DNA of 64,000 nt from Lachnospiraceae bacterium. Its GTDB lineage: Bacteria > Bacillota > Clostridia > Lachnospirales > Lachnospiraceae. This document shows, one piece after another, positions 1 to 7,020 of this stretch (position 1 is its first letter; every line of letters begins with the position of its first letter). Under the pieces are notes generated by a model. That model worked only from the letters and a program-made list of their open reading frames with translations, was not told the origin of the DNA and searched no databases. Both the position numbers and the translations under genes were made by a program. The stretch spans positions 1-64,000 of the forward strand of contig JAFXSQ010000043.1 of the NCBI GenBank assembly GCA_017525525.1, written 5' to 3'.

Positions 1-9
1 AGAATACAT
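1..9 (-). CDS. 5' end of a CDS running off the left edge
   Basis: An ATG on the minus strand (bases 9-7) is preceded by GGGAGG (bases 23-18) with 8 bases between them, which is ideal for this genome. Only three codons (Met-Tyr-Ser) are in the window, so the product cannot be named. The ribosome binding site lies inside a hairpin described in the next entry. Confidence 0.55.
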
Positions 10-12
10 TTC

Positions 13-81
13 AGATACCTCCCTGTTTTGAATAAGATTTATTGTCAGCAAACAACTTTCTTATTCTACATCGAGGTATCT
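13..81 (-). promoter_or_regulatory. Leader hairpin that pairs with the ribosome binding site
   Basis: Two nested stems are visible. The outer one is AGATACCTC (13-21) with GAGGTATCT (73-81), the inner one GAATAAG (30-36) with CTTATTC (60-66). On the minus-strand transcript the 3' arm of the outer stem includes most of the GGGAGG ribosome binding site of the off-window gene, so folding should mask it. On the plus strand the outer stem is followed by a T run (81-86), so it could also act as a terminator there. The pairing is seen; translational control is inferred. I do not recognise it as a known riboswitch class. Confidence 0.5.
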
Positions 82-122
82 TTTTTCTCACCTACTTTCT
101 CTGAAATTCCTTACATTTTGAA

Positions 123-827
123 TTATACAGGAAGCTCCTTAGAAAAATAATCATCATACGCAGCCACAAACTTCATCCCCACCCCTGCGAGCATCTCCTT
201 TATCTCATCCAGGCTGTAAGCTCTCTGCAGATGAAGCTCATCGGTTCTCTCGTAAAGGCCGGACTCGGTTTTGCCAAACATCGTCAGCTCAAGTTCATTT
301 ATGCCGGTTTCGTCATCATAGAAATTATCCCAAATAAAGCTGATATCCTCCCTCGCCTCGGCTATGGTCGAATCAGCCAGGGTCTCTTCATAGTAGTGCC
401 TCGTATGAAAATCGAAAACAAAAACACCGTCGGTTTCGAGGTAGTTGTTCACCAACCCGAATACAGCTTTAAGCTCCGACGGTTCAAGAATATAATTCAC
501 ACTGTCACAGACTGAGACAACGGCGTCTACGGTACCGTAGAGTTCAAACGCGCGCATATCCTGAAGCAGATAAAGCGCACTGCCATCCGAAGTCTCATTC
601 TTTTCCATTGCCAATGCAAGCATATCAGACGAATTGTCTATGCCGATCATATCAAATCCCTTCTTTGAAAGACGTCCGGTAAGCTCACCGGTACCGCAGC
701 CGAGCTCACAGCAAAGTCCGCCGCTCACTCCCTGTCCTTTAAGCAGCTCAACTATCCTGTCCGACCACTCGTCATAAGGAATATTATCCATTAATTCATC
801 ATAAAATGCCGCAAACCCCTCGTACAT
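123..827 (-). CDS. Class I SAM-dependent methyltransferase
   Basis: A 234-residue soluble protein with the Rossmann methyltransferase fold. The SAM-binding motif I is CELGCGTGELT near residues 40-50, followed by the acidic residue ending strand 2 (IGIDNS), a motif-II-like LLQDMRAF and a VVSVCDSVNY post-motif. These are typical of the small-molecule branch with Methyltransf_25/11-like domains. The substrate cannot be told from sequence. The ATG has GGAG upstream at a usual distance. It lies upstream of the off-window gene on the same strand with about 110 bases between them, so they may share a transcript. Family is well supported, substrate unknown. Confidence 0.85.
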   Translation of the reverse strand: MYEGFAAFYDELMDNIPYDEWSDRIVELLKGQGVSGGLCCELGCGTGELTGRLSKKGFDMIGIDNSSDMLALAMEKNETSDGSALYLLQDMRAFELYGTVDAVVSVCDSVNYILEPSELKAVFGLVNNYLETDGVFVFDFHTRHYYEETLADSTIAEAREDISFIWDNFYDDETGINELELTMFGKTESGLYERTDELHLQRAYSLDEIKEMLAGVGMKFVAAYDDYFSKELPV

Positions 828-924
828 CTTTTATTTCTCCACCCCATAAACAAAGATAAAGCTATTTTACCAAAAAAACCTTTATTTGTCGAGTGAAAGA
901 CGGTCCCGTTCTTGCGTCTTTCCC

Positions 925-953
925 TTGAACATTTCCACAGAAAAGTATATAAT
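925..953 (+). promoter_or_regulatory. Sigma-A promoter of the MATE gene
   Basis: TTGAAC (925-930), a 17-base spacer, then TATAAT (948-953). This near-consensus promoter lies inside the longest possible reading frame of the transporter (which could start at 912), so it supports translation starting at 990. Confidence 0.7.
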
Positions 954-989
954 CTTCCCGTTATTTACACACAGAAATCGGAGATTAAA

Positions 990-2372
990 ATGAACACAGA
1001 GATTAAAAATCCTTTGGGCACGGAGCCCGTAAGCAAATTGATGCTCAAGTTCGCCATACCGAGCATAATCGGAATGCTTGTGGCGGCGCTTTATAATATA
1101 GTCGACCAGCTCTTCATAGGCAACTATGTGGGCGCAGAAGGAAACGGCGCGACCAACATCGCCTTCCCCTTCACAACCGCCTGCCTTTCAATCTCGCTTC
1201 TGTTCGGAATAGGCGGCGCGTCGTGCTTTAACCTATCCATGGGGCGGGAGGAAAAGGACAAGGCTCCTTACTTTGTAGGCAACTCGCTTACCATGCTTGT
1301 GCTTTTCGGCACGGTAATCTCGCTTTCGGCGGAGCTTTTCTTGACACCACTTCTTCGGGCCTTCGGAGCTTCGGATAACATCCTGCCCTTCGCTCAGGAG
1401 TATGTGCGCGTCACAGCTATCGGCTTCCCCTTCCTGATGTTCACCACGGGAGGCTGTCACTTAGTCAGGGCAGACGGAAGTCCCCGTATGGCCATGCTCT
1501 GCAACATAACGGGAGCCGTCATCAACACGATTTTAGATGCTGTCTTCGTTATCATTCTCGACCTCGGTATGTTCGGCGCGGCCTTTGCAACCATAATCGG
1601 ACAGATAATCTCGGCAGTCATTGTATTCGTATACATACTTCACTATAAGACAGTTAAGCTTGAGAAAAAGCACTTTAAGCCGCAACTGAAATACATAAGC
1701 CAGGCAGCTGCGGTTGGCATGGGTTCCTTCTTTAACCAGGTTGCCATGCTCGTGGTACAGATAGTTCTGAACAATTCCTTAAAGCACTACGGAGCCGGCT
1801 CGATATACGGTGAGGATATACCTCTTGCGGTAGCCGGAATCGTGCTCAAGGTAGGCCAGATTTTCTTCTCCATAGTGATAGGTATAGCGCAGGGCACACA
1901 GCCCATAGAGAGCTTCAATTACGGCGCAAAGAATTATGCCCGCGTACGCGAGGCTTACAAGCTCGCCCTCGTTGCAAGCGGAGCCATCTCCGTAGTTGCC
2001 TTCCTTTTGTTTCAGCTTATGCCGCGGCAGATACTCTCGCTATTTGGGAAGGATAACTCCGAAGCGTATTTTGATTTCGGAACAAGCTATTTCAGGGTAT
2101 ATTTCTTCTTCATATGCCTGAACTTTATACAGCCCGTAACCGCAACATTTTTTACCTCTATCGGAAAAGCTTTCAAGGGCGCGTTCCTCTCGCTCACGAG
2201 ACAGCTTCTGTTCCTGATACCGCTTATGCTCATACTCCCCAAATTCTTCGGGATAGACGGCATACTCTACTCGGGACCGATAGCGGACTTCATCGCAATA
2301 ATCGCCACGGTTATAATGGCTGCTTTTGAATTCAAAGACATGAGACGACTCGAAAAGGGAGGTACCGCATAG
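990..2372 (+). CDS. MATE family multidrug/sodium antiporter
   Basis: A 460-residue integral membrane protein with about 12 hydrophobic segments and the two-fold repeated MatE architecture. N-terminal signatures include PSIIGMLVAALYNIVDQLFIG and, after the first bundle, GASCFNLSMGREE, as in the DinF/NorM/MepA-like branch common in Firmicutes. It would export cationic drugs or metabolites across the cytoplasmic membrane using a proton or sodium gradient. I chose the ATG at 990 because it follows CGGAG at good spacing and sits downstream of the promoter at 925-953; the upstream ATG at 912 precedes that promoter. The next gene begins 3 bases after its stop. Confidence 0.9.
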   Translation: MNTEIKNPLGTEPVSKLMLKFAIPSIIGMLVAALYNIVDQLFIGNYVGAEGNGATNIAFPFTTACLSISLLFGIGGASCFNLSMGREEKDKAPYFVGNSLTMLVLFGTVISLSAELFLTPLLRAFGASDNILPFAQEYVRVTAIGFPFLMFTTGGCHLVRADGSPRMAMLCNITGAVINTILDAVFVIILDLGMFGAAFATIIGQIISAVIVFVYILHYKTVKLEKKHFKPQLKYISQAAAVGMGSFFNQVAMLVVQIVLNNSLKHYGAGSIYGEDIPLAVAGIVLKVGQIFFSIVIGIAQGTQPIESFNYGAKNYARVREAYKLALVASGAISVVAFLLFQLMPRQILSLFGKDNSEAYFDFGTSYFRVYFFFICLNFIQPVTATFFTSIGKAFKGAFLSLTRQLLFLIPLMLILPKFFGIDGILYSGPIADFIAIIATVIMAAFEFKDMRRLEKGGTA

Positions 2373-2375
2373 ATT

Positions 2376-3176
2376 ATGTTTGGTAAGCTGATTAAAAATG
2401 AATTCTCAAGCCGGTGGAAGCCTGTCGTAGCCCTTTACATCGGACTTTTAGCCGGAAGCCTGTCGGTATTTCTTTTGGGCTTGCTTCATGATAATGTAGA
2501 ATCAAACTTTCTGAACATCCTTTACGGAGTGACGGTGTTTCTGTTCATAGTAAGCTTCTTCGTGATTGCCGCCTGCATATTCCTGCTGCCTTTAGTGGAT
2601 TTCAGAAACAGGTTCTTTAAAGAGCAGTTATATCTTCCGCGCACTATGCCGGTAAAGCTCTCGCAGCTTCTGCTTGTAAGATACATTTTTGATATAACCA
2701 TGGTCATCAGCATGGCGATCGTCTATCCGATCTCTCTTAAGATAGTCGGAACGCCGGATTCTTTCAAGAAGATTCTTGAGACCGTGGAAAAGGTACTCAA
2801 TTTCCTTAAGATAGAGATATCCTTCAGGCCCACCATAATCCTTTTGGCAGTTACATATTTTGTAAGCTACCTCTTTGTGGTATGGTGTTTTAACTACTCT
2901 TACTCCTTCGGGCACTGCAAGTTCAAAAAATCACAGCCGCTTGCGTCTGTCCTCTTCTTTGTAGGTCTTTCAACGGTTTCAAATGTTCTGACCTGCTACT
3001 TAGCCCAGGCCATGGACAAGACAGATTTGTGGACAAGACTGTACAAGGCAACCGGCAATCAGGTTCTCGCAAGCGTGAACATTATTCTCATAATCACATC
3101 CACTTATATGGTCCTTTGCACAATAATTATGATAATACTGACGAACGCAACGCTGAAGAAAAAACTGAAAGATTAG
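2376..3176 (+). CDS. Six-span membrane protein, ABC-2 permease-like
   Basis: A 266-residue protein with about six hydrophobic segments and a short cytoplasmic N-terminus (MFGKLIKNEFSSRWK). That N-terminus resembles the start of ABC-2 type permeases and related multi-pass proteins found with antibiotic-export ATPases. No ATPase gene is adjacent; the neighbour is the MATE transporter, whose stop is 3 bases upstream, so the two are probably co-transcribed and translationally coupled (the nearest GGAGG lies in the MATE 3' end, 13 bases before this ATG). Function is not established. It could be an orphan permease subunit or a membrane accessory protein. Confidence 0.7.
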   Translation: MFGKLIKNEFSSRWKPVVALYIGLLAGSLSVFLLGLLHDNVESNFLNILYGVTVFLFIVSFFVIAACIFLLPLVDFRNRFFKEQLYLPRTMPVKLSQLLLVRYIFDITMVISMAIVYPISLKIVGTPDSFKKILETVEKVLNFLKIEISFRPTIILLAVTYFVSYLFVVWCFNYSYSFGHCKFKKSQPLASVLFFVGLSTVSNVLTCYLAQAMDKTDLWTRLYKATGNQVLASVNIILIITSTYMVLCTIIMIILTNATLKKKLKD

Positions 3177-3182
3177 AATACG

Positions 3183-3313
3183 CGCGCGCTTGTCACGAAG
3201 TGACTATTTTCCTTTTGCGCGCGTGATTAAATCGAGCAGGGAAGACAAAGTCGCACCCTGCACGCAGCGCCGCGCGCTTGTCACGAAGTGACTATTTTCC
3301 TTTTGCGCGCGTG
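3183..3313. repeat. X-Y-X palindromic repeat array (copy 1)
   Basis: Two identical 43-base copies (3183-3225 and 3271-3313) flank a Y element (3231-3262, beginning ATCGAGCAGGGAAG and ending CACCCTGC). Each X copy is a hairpin within a hairpin: outer arms GCGCGC, an inner palindrome GTCACGAAGTGAC and an A/T-rich spacer. Three related loci are at about 6.1, 20.5 and 49.7 kb. Confidence 0.8.
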
Positions 3314-3324
3314 CGCATAAAAAA

Positions 3325-3370
3325 ATGTCATCCTGAGCTTAAAGATTCTTTGCTCCGCTCAGAATGACAT
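3325..3370. terminator. Bidirectional terminator built from a GAATGAC repeat
   Basis: ATGTCATCCTGAGC (3325-3338) pairs with GCTCAGAATGACAT (3357-3370). Seven bases of A precede it and a TTTTC run follows, so it can end transcription both from the 2376 gene and from the leftward gene at 3810. The central sequence is a member of the dispersed AGATTCTT...CAGAATGAC repeat family. Confidence 0.7.
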
Positions 3371-3387
3371 TTTCTTTTATTATATCC

Positions 3388-3810
3388 TTACTGTCTCGGC
3401 GGCCACTGCTGGTTAGCTCCCGGCTGTCCACCCATCGGCTGCTGCGGCATACCCTGTTGCGGCATGCCAGGCTGGCCCATCGGCGGCATTCCCGGCTGAC
3501 CCATCGGTGCCATTCCCTGAGGTCCCATCGGTCTGCCCTGCATCGGGTAACGTGGCGCTCCCATTCCTCCTACCGGAAGTACAGGCGCCTCAAGCTTGAA
3601 CATCATGAATACATAGCAGAAGATCGGAAGTATAAGGTCTCTTGCGATTCCGAGAAGATATACACATACAATCTGGTAGAACTTCTCTCCGCCCTTCATG
3701 TAATCGGCATCAATGGTATCAAAGATGCCCTTGAAGGCACCCCATACCTCTGCCACGATGATCATGCAGATAAATACTCTGAATAAGGTTACTAATCCTT
3801 TGTTCTTCAT
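3388..3810 (-). CDS. Small membrane protein with Pro/Gly/Met/Gln-rich tail
   Basis: 140 residues from the ATG at 3810, which has GAGGAGG upstream; an in-frame ATG 15 bases further upstream would swallow that site. Two hydrophobic segments (about residues 7-25 and 48-70) form a hairpin in the membrane. The last 55 residues are a low-complexity tail of MGQPGMPPMGQPG-like repeats. I do not recognise a functional family. Similar tails on small TM proteins of Lachnospiraceae usually belong to uncharacterised envelope proteins. It is divergent from the oxidoreductase at 3959, with back-to-back promoters between them. Confidence 0.65.
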   Translation of the reverse strand: MKNKGLVTLFRVFICMIIVAEVWGAFKGIFDTIDADYMKGGEKFYQIVCVYLLGIARDLILPIFCYVFMMFKLEAPVLPVGGMGAPRYPMQGRPMGPQGMAPMGQPGMPPMGQPGMPQQGMPQQPMGGQPGANQQWPPRQ

Positions 3811-3865
3811 CTTTCTCCTCCTCATATGGAATTATATGGTCTCGTCGCTTTCAAACGACGCTAAT

Positions 3866-3911
3866 ATTATACTCTCTATGCCTTTACTTGTAAATCTTTT
3901 TCGTGTATAAT
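3866..3911. promoter_or_regulatory. Divergent promoters with abutting -35 elements
   Basis: Rightward: TTTACT (3883-3888), 17 bases, TATAAT (3906-3911), serving the oxidoreductase. Leftward: TTTACA (minus strand of 3889-3894), 17 bases, TATAAT (minus strand of 3866-3871), serving the small membrane protein. The two -35 hexamers are directly adjacent, so polymerase binding on one should exclude the other. Confidence 0.65.
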
Positions 3912-3958
3912 CATTTTTACTGTTTATCATTTTCAAGCATATGAAAGGAATTAAGGAT

Positions 3959-4963
3959 ATGATCAATTTCAAAGTCGGAATAATCGGCGCGGGAAGTATC
4001 GCCGCGACCGTTGCGGATACCCTGACAAAGCTTGACGCTTTCGAGCCCTATGCCATAGCATCAAGAGATTTAAACAAAGCAAAGGATTTTGCCGAGGCAC
4101 ACGGTTGCGCCAAGGCCTACGGCTCCTACGATGAGCTTGTCCAAGACCCTGATGTTGAACTCGTGTACATTGCCACACCACATGCCTTCCACGCAGAGCA
4201 GGCGAAAATGTGTATCAACGCAGGCAAGCCCTGCTTAGTCGAGAAAGCATTTTCCTACAACGCTGTCACGGCCAAGGAGGTTCTTGACCTCGCTGAGGAA
4301 AAGAAAATCTTCTGCGGTGAGGCCATGTGGATTCGTTTCAATCCACTCTACAAGCTTGCTGCCAAGATAATCTTCGACAACAAGATTGGCAAGCTCAATC
4401 ACATACAGGCAACCTTAGGCTATGACATCAAGGAGAAAGAGCGTATCCAAAAGCCCGAGCTTGCGGGCGGCGCTCTTTTAGATTTAGGCATATACTGCTT
4501 AAACCTCTCAGCCATGTTCTTCGGTAAGGACCCTGCAAATGTTCTCACAACCTGCAGGAAGTTCAATACCGGCGTGGATGCTCAGGAGGTTATCTCCTTC
4601 GCCTATGAAGGCGGAAGAACTGCCGACTACTACGTAACCGCTATGTACAAGGCCGAGAACAACGCCAGGTTCTACTGCGACCTCGGCTATATCGAGATTG
4701 AAAACATGAACAACCCCGAAAGGTTAAGGGTATTCGGCAAGAGCAAGGAACTCATCTTTGAGGCAACTGTTCCGGATGCTCAGATAAGCGGCTATGAGTA
4801 CGAGTTCTTCTCAGCAAGAGATGCGATAATCACCGGCAAGACCGAATGCGTAGAGATAACTCACCGCGAAACCATCCGTCTGCTTCAGCATGCCGATACT
4901 TTAAGAGCAACCTGGAAAATGCTTTATCCCATGGAAGCTGCCACGGATGAGAAGCCGGCCTAA
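3959..4963 (+). CDS. Gfo/Idh/MocA family NAD(P)-dependent oxidoreductase
   Basis: 334 residues from the ATG at 3959, preceded by AAAGGAA; an ATG at 3941 in the same frame lacks a ribosome binding site. The N-terminal Rossmann domain carries VGIIGAGSIAA (about residues 5-15), then IATPHAFHAEQA and CLVEKAFSYN, equivalent to the family's EKP motif with the Lys kept and the Pro replaced by Ala. The C-terminal alpha/beta domain includes GGALLDLGIYCLNL, a strong family signature. It oxidises or reduces a sugar, cyclitol or related polyol; the substrate is unknown. It is monocistronic, ended by the terminator at 5037. Confidence 0.88.
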   Translation: MINFKVGIIGAGSIAATVADTLTKLDAFEPYAIASRDLNKAKDFAEAHGCAKAYGSYDELVQDPDVELVYIATPHAFHAEQAKMCINAGKPCLVEKAFSYNAVTAKEVLDLAEEKKIFCGEAMWIRFNPLYKLAAKIIFDNKIGKLNHIQATLGYDIKEKERIQKPELAGGALLDLGIYCLNLSAMFFGKDPANVLTTCRKFNTGVDAQEVISFAYEGGRTADYYVTAMYKAENNARFYCDLGYIEIENMNNPERLRVFGKSKELIFEATVPDAQISGYEYEFFSARDAIITGKTECVEITHRETIRLLQHADTLRATWKMLYPMEAATDEKPA

Positions 4964-5036
4964 TCGGCGCTTTTGAAGAAACATACCAAAAGAACCTATC
5001 ACTTTCGAGAAAAACAAAATAAAATACAATAAACAG

Positions 5037-5095
5037 GGCACAAAGCGCAGTTTTCGTTCATTTTCGACGAATATATGAGCTTTGTGCCTTTTTGT
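5037..5095 (+). terminator. Rho-independent terminator of the oxidoreductase
   Basis: GGCACAAAGC (5037-5046) pairs with GCTTTGTGCC (5079-5088), followed by TTTTTT. The loop is long (32 bases). No convincing gene is seen between this hairpin and the LytTR gene ending at 5258. Confidence 0.75.
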
Positions 5096-5257
5096 CAGCA
5101 GCTTATGTTAATCATGCTCCTATGAGGGAAGCAAGAGTTATTATTGTTACGCTTTCTTGTTCTGTGCCGGTGGGTGCCAAAGCTGCTCAGCCCTCGGAGA
5201 CCGTCTCGGTCGGTAACTGCCGGTACATTTTCTCTTTACTCCGGACTTTTATCCTTT

Positions 5258-5989
5258 TTATGCTACCTCCGACACATAACAAGTAAGTATCTCTATCAAT
5301 TTCTCCTTGTATATCCTCCCTACCTTAAGCATCTCACCGCAATCCATACGTATTATATTGTTCGACCGGTCTATGCATTTGATATGCCTTACATTACACA
5401 GGGCGTTTTTGCTGCACTTTACAAAATCTCCCGAGTCAAGAGCCACCAATACCTCGTCTAAGTTCTTAAAGCTCCTTGTGACCAGACACTCCTTGTCACA
5501 ACAGCCTATGATGAAACAGTGTCCGTCCGAGCGGACGTACTCTATCTCCTCGGTTTTCGGAAGATATATAACTCCCTCTGCGAACACGAACAATCTTCTG
5601 TTCTCCCTTCTCGTTCTGTGAGATGCTGCTGTTAAGATAATACTTTCCGCAACAACCGGATCAAATCCGCTGTCCAAATACGCAGATAACAAATATGTAT
5701 TGGATATCACACCGAAGGCATCCGGTATCTCCGATATATAGATTACCGGCGTAAATCTGTAGGTGTCCGTCTTTCTTATGATTTCAATGAACTTTACTCC
5801 CTCGGGCGGTCTTCCTGAAGCAAGCCTGTTTTCAACCACAATAAAACAGTCTATCGTCCGCAATCCCATTACGCCAAATGCATATTGTGGTTCACAAACT
5901 CTCCTTATATCAACCGGTTTTACGCTCTTAGATAATATTATTTGAAGCTTTCCAAACATTTTATCATCAGATGTAAGAATCAGAACCAT
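5258..5989 (-). CDS. LytTR-type DNA-binding regulator with a degenerate receiver-like N-terminus
   Basis: 243 residues. The C-terminal third (about 140-238) is a LytTR domain: IEYVRSDGHCFIIG, then RSFKNLDEVLVAL, then FVKCSKNALCNVRHIKCIDR, which matches the beta-strand and recognition-loop pattern of LytR/AgrA regulators. The first 130 residues have the alternating pattern of a receiver (LILTSDDKMFGKLQIIL, then CFIVVENR, then TPVIYISEI), but the acidic pocket is incomplete: the expected phospho-acceptor Asp region reads TIDCFIVVEN. It may therefore respond to something other than phosphorylation. AAGGGGG lies upstream of the ATG. No partner kinase is adjacent. LytTR assignment is firm; the receiver reading is tentative. 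Confidence 0.8.
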   Translation of the reverse strand: MVLILTSDDKMFGKLQIILSKSVKPVDIRRVCEPQYAFGVMGLRTIDCFIVVENRLASGRPPEGVKFIEIIRKTDTYRFTPVIYISEIPDAFGVISNTYLLSAYLDSGFDPVVAESIILTAASHRTRRENRRLFVFAEGVIYLPKTEEIEYVRSDGHCFIIGCCDKECLVTRSFKNLDEVLVALDSGDFVKCSKNALCNVRHIKCIDRSNNIIRMDCGEMLKVGRIYKEKLIEILTCYVSEVA

Positions 5990-6053
5990 AAACCTTTCCC
6001 CCTTAATTAAAATATTTATAGTTTATCTGCTTCCCTCCCATTTCTCCTTACAC

Positions 6054-6189
6054 GGGCGCGCGCATTTCAATCTACATTACGGCGCCCCTGTGCATATTAA
6101 TCGAGCAAGGAAGACGCAGTCTCATCTTGCTCGTGCGCGGGGCGACGGTCAGCTTTAGCTGACATCTACATTACGGCGCCCCTGTGCAT
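6054..6189. repeat. X-Y-X palindromic repeat array (copy 2)
   Basis: A 26-base direct repeat (6070-6095 and 6164-6189, containing ATTACGGCGCCCCTGTGCAT) flanks a Y element at 6100-6133 (TCGAGCAAGG...TCTTGCTCG). The right-hand X has outer arms GGCGAC/GGCGCC and inner palindrome GTCAGCTTTAGCTGAC; the left X is truncated at its inner palindrome. It lies between the aroD terminator and the LytTR gene. Confidence 0.75.
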
Positions 6190-6190
6190 A

Positions 6191-6222
6191 AAAAAACGGA
6201 TAGGTTTTGATACTCCTATCCG
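6191..6222 (-). terminator. Terminator overlapping the aroD stop codon
   Basis: On the minus strand CGGATAGG pairs with CCTATCCG and is followed by seven T. The TAG stop of aroD lies within the 5' arm, so the hairpin begins inside the coding sequence. Confidence 0.8.
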
Positions 6223-6995
6223 CAATTCGCATCCAACAACTCAATTATTTTGTTAAGCTCAACAACCGGTATTTGCCCGGGGGCAGAAGCCTCAAACAGG
6301 CTTCCGAAGGTCGCCGCGCTTCCGAATAATCCGCCGCACGCCCTGCTTACCGCCCCAAGTCTCCCCATCGACATCGTTATCAACGGTATCTTCAGCACAT
6401 CACGCGTCAGCTGTTCCGTGACCGACATAAGCCTTATCACATCCTGTTTATCCTTCGGCATGACTGCAAGCTTTGCTATATCCGCTCCGGCAGCCTCCAT
6501 GTCCGTTATGAGCCCGAGCATTAACTCGTCCTCCGGGGTACTGTCAAAGAAATGCTTCGACAGGATTATTTTTTTACCTTTGCTCCTTATAGCTTCAACA
6601 AGCTCCGGCCGACCCGGCGCATCAAGCTCTACATCGATGATATCCGGTATTCCGCTCTCAAGCCCCGCTTCAACCGCGGTTATATAATCCGCCCCTTCGG
6701 GTAGTTGCTCTCCGCCCTCTCGTTCACTTCTTAGCGTATACAGCAACAAAACCTCATCCGGCAGAACATGTCTTACCTTTTCAAGAAGTTTCTTTATGCT
6801 GTCGGCGTCATTCACAGCCTCATAATAATCAATCCTGAGCTCCACTATATCTATTCCGGAACCCAAAGACAAGGCTGACCTGATACGGTCAGCCTCGCTT
6901 ATTACATTTTCGTCAGTCCTTCCGACCAAAGGCACGCACACCTTCGGCCGGCCACCTCCGATATTCACATTTCTTACTGTAAGGTTTGCACCCAT
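6216..6995 (-). CDS. aroD: Type I 3-dehydroquinate dehydratase
   Basis: 259 residues, the normal length of the class I enzyme, which converts 3-dehydroquinate to dehydroshikimate in the shikimate pathway through a Schiff base. Seen motifs: VCVPLVGRT (start of the barrel), VELRIDYYE (substrate-binding Glu/Arg), LSKHFF (catalytic His), DIAKLAVMP (Schiff-base Lys) and ITMSMGRLGAVSR near the C-terminus. GAGGAAG precedes the ATG. It is the last gene of a leftward run: its start is 25 bases after the large surface protein gene. Its placement behind ptb-buk is not a biosynthetic grouping I know. Confidence 0.95.
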   Translation of the reverse strand: MGANLTVRNVNIGGGRPKVCVPLVGRTDENVISEADRIRSALSLGSGIDIVELRIDYYEAVNDADSIKKLLEKVRHVLPDEVLLLYTLRSEREGGEQLPEGADYITAVEAGLESGIPDIIDVELDAPGRPELVEAIRSKGKKIILSKHFFDSTPEDELMLGLITDMEAAGADIAKLAVMPKDKQDVIRLMSVTEQLTRDVLKIPLITMSMGRLGAVSRACGGLFGSAATFGSLFEASAPGQIPVVELNKIIELLDANCG

Positions 6996-7020
6996 TTAGC
7001 TTCCTCTTGTTCAAACAATA

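Noticed and set aside
912-989. Longer N-terminus for the MATE protein
   Set aside because: It would include the promoter at 925-953 and lacks a ribosome binding site; the ATG at 990 is better.
3364-3786. 140-codon His/Arg-rich frame opposite the small membrane protein
   Set aside because: It is the antisense of the low-complexity Pro/Gly/Met/Gln tail; its His/Arg richness follows from that, and it has no ribosome binding site.
5092-5286. 64-codon frame after the oxidoreductase terminator
   Set aside because: No ribosome binding site, no recognisable product, overlaps the LytTR gene end.
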